Shown: positions 47,040-60,500, counted from the first letter of the stretch. The stretch: 64,000 bases of DNA from Bryoerythrophyllum caledonicum (GCA_963971425.1 OZ020525.1:18544187-18608186); one strand, 5' to 3'. The notes: generated by a model from the sequence alone, not told the origin. Program-made: numbers and translations.

Positions 47040-47850
47040 TACGGTTGTACGAATTTGTAGTCACGGCACAATTTCAGGGCCAGGTACAAGTTTGGACTCA
47101 ATTTTAGACTAGATTTTTTTATATTTTGGAGAAATTTTTTAGTAGGCATAGTTCAACGTCTTGCATTCATTGAAGAATAGAAATCAAAATAGTCATTGCA
47201 TAAAACTAAACCCTTAAAATGAGTACAAACATAAAACGTTGGTACTGTCACGGTTTCAGGTTTCACATGTTTGTACTCATTATGATGGTTTTTAGTTATC
47301 ATTTTTACATTTTAAATAGCTATATATGATCCCCTATTCTTTGGCTATCACGCCTTGCTATTTGTATAGATAAAATGATAGCCAGTAAATAATAAATGTA
47401 ACAAATGTGGCTTTTTTTTCGGGGATCCAAAACATGAGTTTAAAGTCTTTTTTTTCCATTTTTTTAAAAAAATTGGCGTTTAGGGACTATATTTCTAAGG
47501 CGGCCATCAAACGAATTTTGAAAATAAAAAAATCTTCCTCTTCATTTTCGGTATCGGAGATGTAGGTCTCCATATTGCCTTAGTTTTTCTAGAATTCTCA
47601 TATATTCCTCTCTATAACGCTTTGTACTCAGTTTGTACAGTGCGTACTTGTTGTACTGTATGGACTAATCAGGGGAGCCCCTTTTGTCTTCCAATTTTGG
47701 ATTTATCTGACATCTCCACGTTGTCAGCTGTTGCCTTTTCAGCAGGAATCTCACTTGAATTACCAAAATTTGAAAGGCGGCAAAATTCTTTTGTCGCTTG
47801 CAAGTTATCCACACACAATGACGATGTCATCCTTCTCTGAGTACCTTCTC
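47040..47850. other. Non-coding gap upstream of gene A
   Basis: AT-rich DNA between the hAT relic and gene A. Many TGTAC words occur after 47,240. The part 47,620-47,850 may contain a first non-coding exon of gene A, but I cannot define one. Confidence 0.35.
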
Positions 47851-47854
47851 GAAA

Positions 47855-48495
47855 TTTTGAAGCAACCTTCTTGGAGTTGCTCCGCTTTGGAGCTTGAATT
47901 GGGCGTCTCACAACAACCTTTGCAAGTGAGTTGGATTTAGGGTTTTGTTGTATTCTCTTTGAACAGTTCTTTATATGTGTTCATGTATATTTACTTGACA
48001 AAGCACATGATTCTGTTTCTAACTTATAGAGGTTTAGGTTTAGGTAGCTAGAGTCTTTTAAAACCCTTTGCTAGTTGTACATGATGTACCAAAGTCTAGT
48101 ACAGAACGTAGTATTCAAGACAAACTGTACTATTTGCGAAGTCCCTGATAAATTTGCGACGTGCAGAATTGCCCATCTTTTCTAATTTTGAAGCAAACTT
48201 CGTGCATTTGGAGCTTTAATTTGGAGTGTCAATACAACCTTCGCAGGTGAGTTGGATTTAGGGTATATTGTATGTTTCTTTTATGTGGTTTTTGGATGTT
48301 TTTTGTGTATGTTTACTTGACCAAGCATACTGTTTTATTTCAAACTTATTGAAATTTAGGGTTTAGGTAGATAGAGTTTAATAAACCTAGATTGCTAATT
48401 GTACTCGACAAAATAAAGTCTAGTACAAAAAGTACTGTCTAATACAAAGTGTACTATCTGCGACGTGCTAAAGTACCCATCATCCCTTATTATCC
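47855..48495 (+). repeat. Tandem duplication of gene A leader, period 321 bp
   Basis: Two diverged copies, about 47855-48175 and 48180-48495, align throughout. They share TTTTGAAGCAA, GGAGCTT..., ACAACCTT.GCA and then a donor-like GTGAGTTGGATTTAGGGT (47926 and 48247), and later GTTTAGGTAG, GTCTAGTACA and GCGACGTGC. Each copy has the look of a 5' UTR exon end plus intron start. They lie directly before the acceptor TGTATTGCAG of gene A. Confidence 0.75.
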
Positions 48496-48528
48496 ATAAT
48501 TTTTTGTCATTGTATTGCAGCCTCAACC

Positions 48529-51172
48529 ATGGATTTTGCATATGGGTCCGAATTTGAAGCAGACGATTGGTTGATTCAGAGCAGGACCTTCTCCAGAGAA
48601 GATGACCCTGCAAGGACTTTCTCTAGAGAAGATGACCCTTCCAGTTTCTTCTCTAGAGAAGATGAGCCTGTAAGTGACTATGACTACGATGACGATCTCC
48701 CTGGATCTCCGCTTGCTAGATCACACGAAGAAGGCCTTGCTAATCACAAGGTGAAGAAGAGTGCTTTGGAAAAGGAAGTTGAGAAGTTGACGTCTCTAAA
48801 GACCCATCTTCCTCCATGTGCGGTCACCGAAGAAGATTTTGAGACAAAATACGGGCTCCCCAATAAAGGAAAAAATCCACACAAGTTGCGACCTCCAGTT
48901 GACATCCAGGACAAAGAGGTAACTGATGTTTTTGGGCCACCTAAGGGAAGGAAGGGGAGAGCTGGTTATAGTTACGGAGATTGTAAGGACCAAAAAGTCT
49001 TAACCCGCATTAATGAGGTTTTTCCCTTGGTTTATTTGAGAGATCTGCCTAAGTCCAAGGTTATAGCTAAACAATTTGCTAGGGGGATTGTCATGGAGGT
49101 GAAAAAGAAGAAACTTGTGAGTTGGGCGGAGTTTGCTGCGGCCTCTAACAAAAACCAAAGAAGCAAATGGTTAAAGAAGGTGAAGATATCTTTGAGGGTT
49201 CTAGGACAACTCACAGGCAAAACGGAGGATGAACTCTTTCTGCATGAAAGGATTGATGAGTTGTTTCATGATCCTACTGTTAGGGCTTTTGTAGTTCCAA
49301 AAGTTCTGAACGTAGTGAAGGAAGAGGAGGTTCCTATCCAACAGTGTAGCCCAGAAACTGATAAGAATTTACAAGACCTCTTGAAGTTGATCAAGTTCGT
49401 GGGATTGCAACTTCACGTTGTGACGATGGACTACATCTCTATCAACAAAAAGAAAGCTGATTTGTTGAATAATGTGTCCCATGAAGAAGGGGTCCTCCGC
49501 CGAACTGAGGAAAAAATTGTCAGGATGCAAAAGATTCATTGTGTACGCAATGTACATGGTGTGCATGATGTACAAATTGGAGCAGATGAACAAAACCTAT
49601 CTAAGAAGGAAGAGGCGTACCAAGAGATGCTCAATGATGCCAGAATGGATTACGAAGGTGCTGTGTTAGAGCTGAAGGGATGTAATGTACGGTACGAAGA
49701 GCTTCTAGCTAGACAAACTTGTTTGAGGAGGCAATTTGATGCTTTGTTGCTCCAACTTACTCATACGAAGAGAGGAGAAGATGGTATTGCAATGAGACCT
49801 ACTCCCCATTGCTCCGTATTTGATTTGAAGGCAACATCAAAGTCTAACTCAATATTGATGCAGCCTTGTGCGCTTTGCTTCAACCATTTCCCTTTAAACG
49901 ACATTGTAGTTAGTACTTGTGGGCATTTATATCATCCCTGGTGCGCAGCTGTTTGGTTTAGGATGGCTAGCACATGTGCAGATGTAAGTTGTGGCACATC
50001 AGTGCATCCGTCTTGGTTTCGTAGTTTCGGATTTGGACAACTGCCTACACCTCTTCAACAACTTACAGAAACTTTAGATTTGGAGAAGGAACAACACAGT
50101 CTCCTAGCCAGCTTGACATTGAATATATTGAACTCACATCCAGACATCGGTATGTTCTTTATCCTACTGCTCTTTACTTGTTTGAGATAGTTGAATGTTT
50201 ACACATGTTTTCTTTACATGATTTATATAAAGAGTACAAATTGTACTAATATGGTATTTAACGTATGTTCCGTGTACATCATTTTTACAAAAGAATTAAA
50301 ATGAGTCTACTGTGATGTGTATATTGTATATATTTATATGCAATTGTCTATTTTTGAGGCATAGAGAACTAATTGTCTTGTCTTACGTTAGTGCAGATCC
50401 TGAAAAGATTTATCAAGATCAAATGGCCCAATCCACAGTATGCACATGGACTCAAAGCGCAAATGAAACAGCTATTATGGACAATGCTGGTTTTGAGATT
50501 AGTTGTAGTGGGAGCCGTGGAACACAGAGCCTAGGAAATAATAGCACTGTTGGGAGTCAAGAACCCAAGGTTCAAGTTTCAAGGCACCCATTGCGAACAC
50601 AATCACATTTGGGTCTTCCATCTATAGACGAAGTAGACTCCCCTGACAAAATAAAGGAGGATCTTTACGAAAGGACAAAAGTGGATGTTGGCAACAAAAC
50701 AGAGGTGGATGTTGGCAACAAAACAGACCTGGATGTTGGCATGTTCAAGACAAATGCGGGTGTTGGCAATGATGGGATACCAACTACTGTCGTAGAGGCT
50801 ACTGAGGTTGACCCTGAGGAACCATCCATGAATCGTACTGTAGAAATGGAGCTTGAAGAACGTATACAGAAGTTAAGAGAAGAAGCTGCGGAGTTTGAAA
50901 GACTTCGGAAGTTGAGGCAAGAAGCTGCGGTATTAGAGCGCCTCAAAAAATTGAGAGAAGAAGCTGTTGAGTTGGAATTCAAAACTGAGGCATCAAAACA
51001 AATAGAGTTGTCCAAGGCAGTGATGAAGGTGCCACCCCCACCTCTTCTACCTCTGAATGATGCTAAATATCCACCAAAACGAAAGACTAGAAGTGAGATT
51101 GCCGCTGAAGCTAAGGAGGCAGAGGAAGCTAAGAAGAAAAACAAAAGATCCAAGAAGAATCGGCGTGGATAG
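48529..51172 (+). CDS. Gene A: RING-H2 and coiled-coil protein (paralog of gene B)
   Basis: Predicted as join(48529..50149, 50397..51172), 798 residues. The ATG at 48529 (CAACCATGG) follows an acceptor TGTATTGCAG. The intron has donor GTATGT and acceptor GTGCAG, phase 1. Residues about 17-45 hold three FSRED(D/E)P repeats. Residues about 95-230 are a conserved domain shared with gene B (EEDFETKYGLPNKGKNP, VFGPPKGRKGRAGYSYGD, VSWAEFAAASNKNQRSKW). A charged helical stretch follows, then a C3H2C3 RING-H2-like finger: C447, C450, C464, H466, H469, C472, C483, C488, ending HPSWFRSFGFG. The exon-2 part has DVGNKT repeats, a coiled coil (LREEAAEFERLRKLRQEAAV) and a basic tail (KKKNKRSKKNRRG) suggesting nuclear location. 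RING-H2 fingers usually act in ubiquitin ligases, and that role here is inferred. No SET region follows. Confidence 0.75.
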
Positions 51173-51785
51173 GATACTTTTTGTGGTGCATGGAGTTTAG
51201 ATGGTACGAAGTGGAATACTTTGTGTTGTTTGTCACATCTGTTGTGTAGATGGGGACATAGTGTTTCATAATTCATGAACTTTCTATTTACTTAACTGCC
51301 GAGGCTTGCATATATTGATTTTATCACCTATATTGTGTCGCATGTATTGCCAGAAACATCCCATGTATTGCCGGAAACGTCCCATGTATTGCCAAGAAAA
51401 ATTTGTCTTCGGTACAATTTGTACTGTAGGTATAGTTTGTATCGCTCAAAGTCAACTTGAAAGATGTCGTGGGAGTCTTTGCGGCGCTGGTGCCGAGACC
51501 CGGGCTTTATGCTACCCTTTTGAACCGGTCGTCGAATACTATTTTATTTTCTTTGGGTAATATTATTTCATTTTTTTATTGTGAGCATTTATATATTTAT
51601 TATATAATTAAAACTGCTATACCCTATTTTACCATTTTTTCTACTCCACTTTGTAATAAATAATATTTTCCTATGATTTTTTCTTTGAACTAATAAGACG
51701 ACATTGATTTAAACACAAATTTGAGTTTATATATATAAAAATTAGATTAAACTAAAATACTTTACAATAACTATAATTACGTGGA

Positions 51786-51870
<85 letters not shown>

Positions 51871-52500
51871 GAATGAATAATTAACACTTTAAATTTTTGT
51901 ATTTACAAAAAACAAATATTATACTATACTATTACATGCATATATATTCTAGAAATATGAAAAAAATGAATCATCAAGTATACAATTGTCGAAGACCATA
52001 GATTAGCCTAACCACATTAACACCAATCCAACATTTAATTATTTTAATGAAAGATTACCATTCGTCCTCCCATCAATCCGATATAGATTCTCCATATTTA
52101 GAAGATTCACATCTTTTATTTTCAAACTTTATTTTCGAAACAAGTTGATTTAAGTAACAATTATAGACATAATCATAGTAATGACATAGTAAATCCTTGA
52201 ACGTCACAAGGGAACCGTATACACATGACCGTATTTCACTTTATATAATGCAAAAATTGTACTATAACTTAACAAGATTTACACCTTATTATTGAAATTT
52301 CTTAAACTAGCATCTTTTATTGGAGGTAAATTCCAACTTTGAATTTTATCAGGTTTGAATATTGTATTGTGTATGTAAGAAATTGTGCTTGTCGCATTAT
52401 AGTGGTAGCTCTTGATGTTTAGCGATTAAGGCAAAGTTGCCATGTACCCCTTTTGAAACAAAGAGTCCGCTGAAAAAGAAATCGGGCACTAAAAACACAC
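51173..52500. other. Gene A downstream region, AT-rich
   Basis: It contains three near copies of a CATGTATTGCCGGAAACGTCC-like unit around 51,340-51,400 and then AT-rich non-coding DNA. Nothing coding is supported. Confidence 0.45.
51788..51871. repeat. (AT)n microsatellite
   Basis: About 80 bp of nearly pure AT dinucleotides, interrupted once by TGTATA. Confidence 0.95.
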
Positions 52501-53560
52501 ACACATAAATATATATATTTATATGTGTGTCTACACATATATATCTATATATATAAATAAACATATATGTATATACAAATATATATACATATATATGAAT
52601 ATATGTATTTATACATATATGTCTATAAGTATTTATACATATATGTCTATAGGTATTTATACATATATGTCTATATGTATTTATACATATAAATCTATCA
52701 GCATTTATACATATATGCCTCTATGTATTTATACATATATGCCTCTATGTAATTATACATATATGCCTCTATGTATTTAAACATATATGCCTCTATGTAT
52801 TAATACATATATGCCTCTATGTATTTATACATATATGCCTCTATGTATTTATACATATATGCCTCTATGTATTTATACATATATGTTTAATATGTCTATA
52901 TGTATTTATACATATATGTCTATTTGTATAGATACATATATGTCTATTTGTATAGATACATATATGTCTATTTGTATAGATACATATATGTCTATTTGTA
53001 TAGATACATATATGTCTATTTGTATAGATACATATATGTCTATTTGTATAGATACATATATGTCTATTTGTATAGATACATATATGTCTATCTGTATTTA
53101 TACATATATGTCTATCTGTATTTATACATATATGTCTATCTGTAATTATATATATTTGTCTTTGTGTATCTATATATATATGTCTTCGTGTATTTATACA
53201 TATATCTCTATGTGAATTTATACATTTATGAATATATGTATATATACATATATATAAGTATATATATATATATATATATATGATATCTATACAATCCAAA
53301 CTTATATATATATATACATATAAGTATGATATATATATACATATATATACATATACATATATAAATATACAGATATAAATATACAGATATATACATATAT
53401 ACATATATATACATATATATATATATATATGTATATGTATATACATATATGTATGTTATATATCATACTTGTATGCATACATGCATATATATATACTCTA
53501 TAATAGTTATATATACATGTGATATGTGTATATGTATATACATATTTATATCATATATAT
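52500..53560. repeat. AT-rich minisatellite field, 24-bp units
   Basis: Two related 24-bp families follow each other: TATTTATACATATATGCCTC-type units at about 52,590-52,900 and TATAGATACATATATGTCTA-type units at about 52,920-53,100. The stretch then degrades into TATATA runs to about 53,560. Open frames through it encode Tyr/Ile/Met repeats and are artefacts. Confidence 0.9.
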
Positions 53561-53784
53561 ATCTACTTTCCACTCCTAGTACTTTTAATAAGGCATTTGC
53601 ACTATTCTACATATCACTTTTAGTGGTGTAGACTAAAAGCGAACCTGTATACTATTGGTGAACTAGGCAATTAGTGTCGTGACAAAAAATTACACTATAT
53701 GCTAATTGCTATAGTATTTGCATATTCTCGTTAAGATTGTATGAAAAAAGAAAACACTCGTGCGCATTTAGCCTGTCAAGAGTA

Positions 53785-54150
53785 CCGTAGGTGAACCTCT
53801 AGTTCGGCACCTTAATGCCGAATAATTAATTAAGTGAAAAAATGACATTCGGCATTCAAAATTACAATAATGTTATTTTCGGCAAGAAATCAAATATTAC
53901 TATATTTGGCCTGTTTTGGCACCCATGAGAATTGAACTCAAGACCTTGGGATTCCGAACTCAAGTGCTTATGTATGATTGTCATGGATGAAGACTTTTCC
54001 AAGCCTTAATCCCCTTTGATGTCTCTACACGTGCCAAAATCTGTAAATATTCATTTTTTGCAATTTCGGCATTTTCAAAAAAACATTTTCCACTTAATTC
54101 GGCATGGGCTTTTCTAATTAATTTATGCCGGACTAGAGGTTCACCTACGG
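53785..54150. mobile_element. MITE with 25-bp terminal inverted repeats and TA duplication
   Basis: The left end CCGTAGGTGAACCTCTAGTT is mirrored by the right end (inverted CCGTAGGTGAACCTCTAGTC), one mismatch over 25 bp. TA flanks both sides (53783-53784, 54151-54152). It is 366 bp with no coding capacity. TA duplication suggests a Tc1/mariner-type or related transposase source. Inside, around 53,930-53,980, the reverse strand carries GAGTTCAATTCTC, reminiscent of a tRNA B box. Confidence 0.8.
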
Positions 54151-54639
54151 TAGTTCTAGAATATTGTGAGTAGATTTTGAGTATGAAAAGCGACTGAGAT
54201 TTCTAGTACATTCAGGAATATCAACCATTTGGAAGAATTTTTTTGGAAAAATGAAGGTGTGGATATGGAATGAAGGTGAAATTGGAAAATTAGATTAAAA
54301 AATCAAATGGAGAAGAAAATATTGAGAAAAAATAGAACTTAGATATGGAAAAAAAATAGAATTGCATTATAAGGTCCAAACACTTGAAAAAGTAAACATT
54401 TGAAGAAGCCAACATTAGAAGAAAAGAAGACTTGAAAAAAATAAAAATTAGAAAGATATACATTAGAAGAAAAATCAAATGAAAAGAAAATACCTGTAAA
54501 ATGAACATTTGAAGATAAAAAACAGATGAAAGTTTAATGTATAGAAAAATGAAAATTTGAAGAAGTATATCTTTGAAGAATGAAACTTACGAAGATGTAT
54601 ATATTTGAAAAATAAACAGTTGACTTGGAAAGTAAAGGT

Positions 54640-55195
54640 AAAGAAAGGAAGGCTTTAGAAAAGTAAGGGTTCCAAAAAGTAAGGGTTAAAAAAAAAGGAT
54701 TTGAAAAAGTAAGGATTTCAAAAAGTAAGGGTTCAAAAGTAAGGGATCTAATAAGAAACGGTTTAAAAGAGAGGGATTGTAAAATTATGGGATAATAAAA
54801 AGTAAGGGTACCAAAAAGTAAGGGGTTGAAAAAGTAAGGATTTGGAAAGTAAAAGATTGCAAATCTAAAGGTTCAAGAAACTATTGAAAAGTAATGCTTT
54901 AGAAAAGTAAAGGTTCCAAAAAATAAGGGTTAAGAAAAGGAAGGATTTGAGGAAGTAAGGTTCCAAAAAGTAAGGGTTCAAAAGTAAGGGATCCAATAAG
55001 AAACGATTTAAAAGTGAGGGATTGAAAATTTATGGGATAATAAAAAGTAAGGGTTCCAAAAAGTAAGGGGTTGAAAAAGTAAGGTTTTGAAAAGTAAGAG
55101 ATTGCAAATGTAAAGGTTCAAGAAACTATTGATTTGAAAAGAAAGGCTTTGAAAAAGTAAGGGTCCAAAGAAAGAAGGGTTTTTAAAAAGTAGGG
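54640..55195. repeat. Nested A/G-rich repeat (AAAGTAAGGGTT units, 244-bp higher order)
   Basis: Short units such as AAAAAGTAAGGGTTCC recur dozens of times. A block starting GCTTTAGAAAAGTAA at 54652 is repeated at 54896 with the same order of variants (including GGGATAATAAAAAGTAAGG), so a 244-bp higher-order tandem duplication is present. Confidence 0.85.
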
Positions 55196-57528
55196 GTTTG
55201 AAAAAAACTAGAAGTCAACAAGACTTCATTATGGCATGGCATCAATTAGGTGGTTTATTGGGGGTATCATTAATGGTGTTGGCGGCAACACTAATCTTCA
55301 ACTTATTCACGAATAGAGTGCAAAGGTTAGTACAATATTGTGTCACTACACCAAAAGTGATATTTAGTGTACTAGCAAACTCTATTATTAGTATAAATAA
55401 TTTACAAACTATAGATGAATTAATTTTTAAATGATGTAATTTAAAAACTGCAATAAAATGGTTTGACTAATGCGTTGCTAAGCAAGCGCCATCCGCTATC
55501 ATAATACTAAAATCAGAAGCAAAGTCATAAAGTCAGAAAATTGATGATGTCTCTAATTCAATATAAAGGCATGCATAAAAAATGTAATCAAGTATTTAAA
55601 CCTTAACCCCTAAAGGACCAAGTGTAAATAATGGGCATTTAAAAAGTTTGGTCAGGTTCCTATGGTGTCAATTCCCAACATTCCTTTTTCAAAGCTTTCC
55701 TACAGAAAGGCATTACAGATATTTTAGTGGAAAAACATTTTTTTGCTAAATTGGACATTTGAAGAAAAAGTTATACTAGGGATTAGAATTTCAAATGGGA
55801 AGAGCGGGCACCTTGGGCACCTCCAAAAACTTTTGCTAGGACACTATATTGTTCAAATGTGAAATTTTGAGTACTCTATTGAATGCATAGTACAAAATGA
55901 ACCATTTGCTTGACTTCAAAAACTATAATCTTTCAATCCGAGTGGCCAAAATTTATGAAAATTTGAGAGTATATTACTCAATAAGTCTTAATTGCTCAGA
56001 TCCTACGGTCTGAACTAAAAATCAAAGTTTTTGTTTCCTTCTTTGTTCATTGCACTAGAAACCAACAATTTTGAAGTGTTTTTGGTGTAAAATTTTCACG
56101 GTACTTTAGGGGTTAAATAGAGGTGTACAAATTATTGATTAAATGAACACTTAAACTGACCATTCATTTCATCAGTCCATCATATGATTCAGTGAATAAG
56201 TACTCCATGACTAATTGATGTACGGCCTATTTAATTAAATATTGGACATGCTTGTGTTTACCAATGATATGCCTAGTTCTTGAATGAGCCATTTAATTCG
56301 CTTAACTTTTCTTCCTTACATGACATTTCTTCTTCATTATATTGGTATAAGACGTCATTTCCTAAATAAATTGATTACTACCCATGGCACCGGTTCACAA
56401 AATAAAGGATGTCACATTACACAAATGGATGACCGGTGGTACCCCGTTAACATTCAAAAGTGACCGGTGATAGGCTGTGGAAGGGAGATAACCGGTGATG
56501 GGAGGTCATGTGACCGGTGATAGGCGGTTGTGGAGACTTCTTCAAAGGGCGGGAAACTGTTTGAGCCGGTTGCCATTGTCTCGCACCTTGTGGATGATGA
56601 GAAGGTGGCGCCAACCACAGTTTGAGAGGTGTAGGAGGAGCGCATGCTTGTGCGGAAGGGGAGATCTGGAGTGCTAGATCAAGGAGAATTTGGAGGCAAC
56701 AAGTGTGGTAAGAATTGCAAACAAGATTGTCTCACCCAACATTTTGTTTTTTGTTAGGTAGAACTGTGGTGCTTTCTAGCATAGTGTGTTAGAAACGTGA
56801 GTTGTTTTGAGGTGGAGCGCCGTGTGAGTGAGCACTAGTTTTGGTGCTTTCTAAAGTAGCCCTTCATTTTCAACTAGTTGCTTGTGCATCTAAGTCTGAG
56901 AGGGTATTGTTTGTTTGTAGTGCACATGATAGAGAACTGTTGACCCATTTGAAGCAAGTACCCGAACCTAGTGAATCTGATGCTTACTAAATTGTAATGT
57001 GAGTGGGATTTTTGGATTTAGGTTTGAAAATTTCTTGTCGATGTTGTGTCGTTCTCTTCTGTGCTCCTAACTTGCACCATCTTAGAAGTATGTGAAGCTG
57101 TAATTTGTTGATTACGATCATTTTTGGGTTTGGATGACCATTTTATTGTATTCGTAATGTGTACTGTTTGTACTAGTTTGTACAATATGTACCATTTGTA
57201 GTGATGTAACTGTTTAGTAGTTATTTTGAAATGCTCAACCTTGGCGGACATTGATATTTTGTGGTTCTTGATGTTGTCTGGTATACAATGTTGATCTTGT
57301 GTTGTAGTTGCACGAGTCAAAAATCAGGAGGTGGGAAATGGGCTGAAGAGGTGGAAAATGGGTTGAAGAGAAGACGTTGCCAGAGTTTTTGGCTTGATCC
57401 AACCACAAACAGGTTTTTTGGCTTGATCCAACCTTCTCCAATTTTGTACTTTGTGTATTGTTTTATATTTTTCTACCATTTTCTACACTAATGTCTTGCA
57501 AGGGCAGTTTGTCATTTCCAAGGTTGAA
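55196..57528. other. Intergenic region upstream of gene B
   Basis: Mostly AT-rich without supported genes. Around 56,455-56,530 GTGACCGGTGAT(A)GG occurs three times. Around 57,320-57,440 there are short tandem duplications (GGTGGGAAATGGGCTGAAGA and a TTGGCTTGATCCAACC unit). The last part probably contains the gene B promoter and 5' UTR. An acceptor-like GTCTTGCAAG lies about 35 bp before the ATG. Confidence 0.4.
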
Positions 57529-60500
57529 ATGGTTCGCTTCAGAGGAAGGGGCTCTAAGATGCTTTCGGGTAGGGGACGTACGTTGGAAGGAAGTGGCAGT
57601 GGGAGATTGATTACAACGCGAGGGATCACCCGAAATGTGATAGCTGCAAGGGAGGAATTGCAGCTCTTGGAAAAGACTGTGGATACTGAAGATGAGGAGC
57701 TGGACGATGAAGACGAGGAGCAAGATGGTGAAGACGAGGAACAAGATGATGAAGACGAGGAGCAAGATGATGAAGACGAGGAGCAAGATGATGAAGACGA
57801 GGGGCATGATGATGAAGACGAGGAGCAAGATGAGGCAGACGAGGAGCAAGACGAGGGGCAAGATGATGAAGAGGAGGAGCAAGATGAGGCAGACGAGGAG
57901 CAAGACGATGGGCCCGAGGAGCAAGACGATGGGCCCGAGGAGCAAGACCATGAAGACGAGGAGGAAGGAGAACCCATGGGGATAGAGGAAGTTGATGTGG
58001 AGTTGGGAAGGCTACCAGAACCACCTCCATGTCTCACGACGGACTTCTTCACCAAGCACTATGGATTCAAAGATGAGGGTGCGAATCCTAGTAAGCTAAC
58101 TAAATGGAAGGGCCAACCATTTGACGATAGCAAGTGCGTAGCTTTGTTTGGTGAGCCGGTTGGAAGAGAAGGACGGAATGGATACAATTGGAAGGCAATG
58201 AAGCAGAGGAAGATCCGGCAGAGACTTGAAGAACTTCTTTCAGCTCTATACCAGAGGGTTGTAGTGCCACACCTCCTTCCTCACAAGATGGCCCGAGCAA
58301 TCGTTTTGGAGGAAGATGGAGAAGCGGTCAACTGGGCGGCGTATGGGGCTGCCACCAACAAGACACAACGGGAGGCGCATAAGAGAAATCTTGTGCGGCT
58401 TCAGAAGTTGAAGGAAACTTCGACAGCGGTGGCCCGTACAGAGTGGAGAAAGATCCACGTGGATCCAAAGGAGCTCCACTCAGAGGTGTGCGAAGGTGGA
58501 GGGAGCTCCTTTGGTGGACGAATTATAGATGGGGAGGAGTGCCACAACAGGTTATCCATTAACTTACCATCTACTTAAGTGTCTAGCCTATTTGTTAAGT
58601 GTTGAGCCTCACATGTAGATTTTGATGTTATTTATTTTATTGCATGTTTTAGATTGCACAATGCGTACTATGAATGGTAATTTTTATATGGTTGCCCAAC
58701 TAGCTAGTATTTGAGTTGGGTCAATGTGCAGCTGCTAGTTTGTTTTGTTTTTAAATACTTCAAAATGGATTATTGTATTGATCTGAACAAAATTGTGGTA
58801 AATGTACAGTTTCCTCCATGACTGTACTCATAGGTATGTGGATTGCCACAGGTATGAATACATTGGGAAAGTTCTTGAGATGGAGAAATTGGAGTTGGAG
58901 GCTACGGTGGATCTTGAGCGCCAAGTTGCATCAGCAAAAGACTCACAGAGGACCGAATGTAAGTATGAAACGGGAGTTTTATCTTGCATGAAGTCAAAAC
59001 AAAAGGATTATGAAAAGAAGGCACAAGAGCTACAGAGTCCTTCAGATGTGGCAGCAAAGAAGAATGCTTTGGAGGAATTAATGGAGGGCACAAGTGTGGC
59101 ATTGGAACGGTTGCAAAGAGATGGAGTCATCTTACAAAAGGATCTAGAGCATCACAGCGACCAAGTTGCAAGGAAGCAGTTGGAAGTTGGAGCTCTTGAA
59201 GTTGAGCATGCCCAACTTGGGCGTGCTCGAAGTGGCTTTCACTTGAGGCCTATGCCCATGGTATACACACCGTCAAACGAACCGTGTACTTCACAGGGTT
59301 CCCTTGATATTACAGATTGCGTGCTTTGTGGCTTTCCATTCCCCAACTATGAGATTGTAATCTCTAGTTGCAAGCATCTATACCATCCATGGTGTTCGAT
59401 GGTGAACTTTTCACAGTCGAACAAGTGTTGTGCTCGTGGTTGCTCCATGGTTCAACCAACTGCTTGGACCGCAAGTTTTGGATGGAGGGGTGCGCCGGGT
59501 TGGGGGCAAGGACAAAGTGGAGGCAAGGATTTTCTGAGTATGATGTTGGAAATGGCTCCATCTATCGCTGCATGTGTAGCATCACGCAGTGACGCTGCTC
59601 GAGCTCCAAAGCTCTATTCACCCACACCAGGTGATGTGTTCTTCCCTATTTGTACAAATTGCTTGAAGTTGTACTACGGTGAATGTATCTATACATTGTT
59701 TTACAACAATTTCTTTCAAGCTGGATTTGTTTGTACTTGTATTCGAGTGGATTTGTATATTATGTATTTGGTTTGGACTTGTGGTATTGAGACGTCTAAC
59801 CTTTTGTACTGTTTTGTGCTTGTTTGTACTTGTATGCTTTTAGATCTTAGTTTTGTAGGACTTACAACTGAAGTTGGACATTGGTTCGATTTGTTTGTAC
59901 TTATATTTAACTGGATATGTATGTTTGTTATTGGGTTTGGACTTGTGGTACTGACAGCATATACTATTTTTATATCACCGTTAAAGTTTGTACATGTATA
60001 CTTATATCGATGTGTTTTTAGGACTTAGAATTTTGATTGTACATAGGTTTGTGTTTAGTTGCACTTTACTGTACTGTTTGGTACTACTAATTATCACTGA
60101 CTTCACCTTTTTGTACTGGTGTGTACAAATGTGTACTAAGGTGTATTGTTTTGTACTAAGGTGTATTGTTTTGTACTAATGTTTATTGTTTTGTACTAAT
60201 GTGTATTATTTTGTACTAATGTGTACTGTTTTGTACTAATGTGTACTGTTTTGTACCAATGTGTACTGTTTTGTACTAATGTGTATTGTTTGTACAAATT
60301 TGTTTGTAGTCTGTAATTGTATTTGTATTGTTAATGTATTTTGGTTTCGACTTATGATACCAGAAGCTCTAACATTGTTGTGCATTATTGTAGTAACCAA
60401 TATTGGCGAATTGAACATGGGGGTAGAAGAAGAGTCTCAACCTCTACTCAGAACTGCAAATGAAGGTCCCACAATTGGTAATGAAGATCCTACACAAGTC

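Noticed and set aside
52523-53631. Open frames encoding Tyr/Ile/Met-rich proteins up to 193 codons
   Set aside because: They are products of 24-bp AT-rich minisatellites, open in several frames and on both strands.
54640-55195. Interstitial telomere repeat
   Set aside because: Units vary (AAAGTAAGGGTT, AAGGATTTG) and never form regular TTTAGGG arrays.
57463-58055. Long minus-strand frames rich in Ser/Cys or Leu opposite gene B
   Set aside because: They mirror the acidic GAG/GAT repeat on the plus strand and have no independent support.
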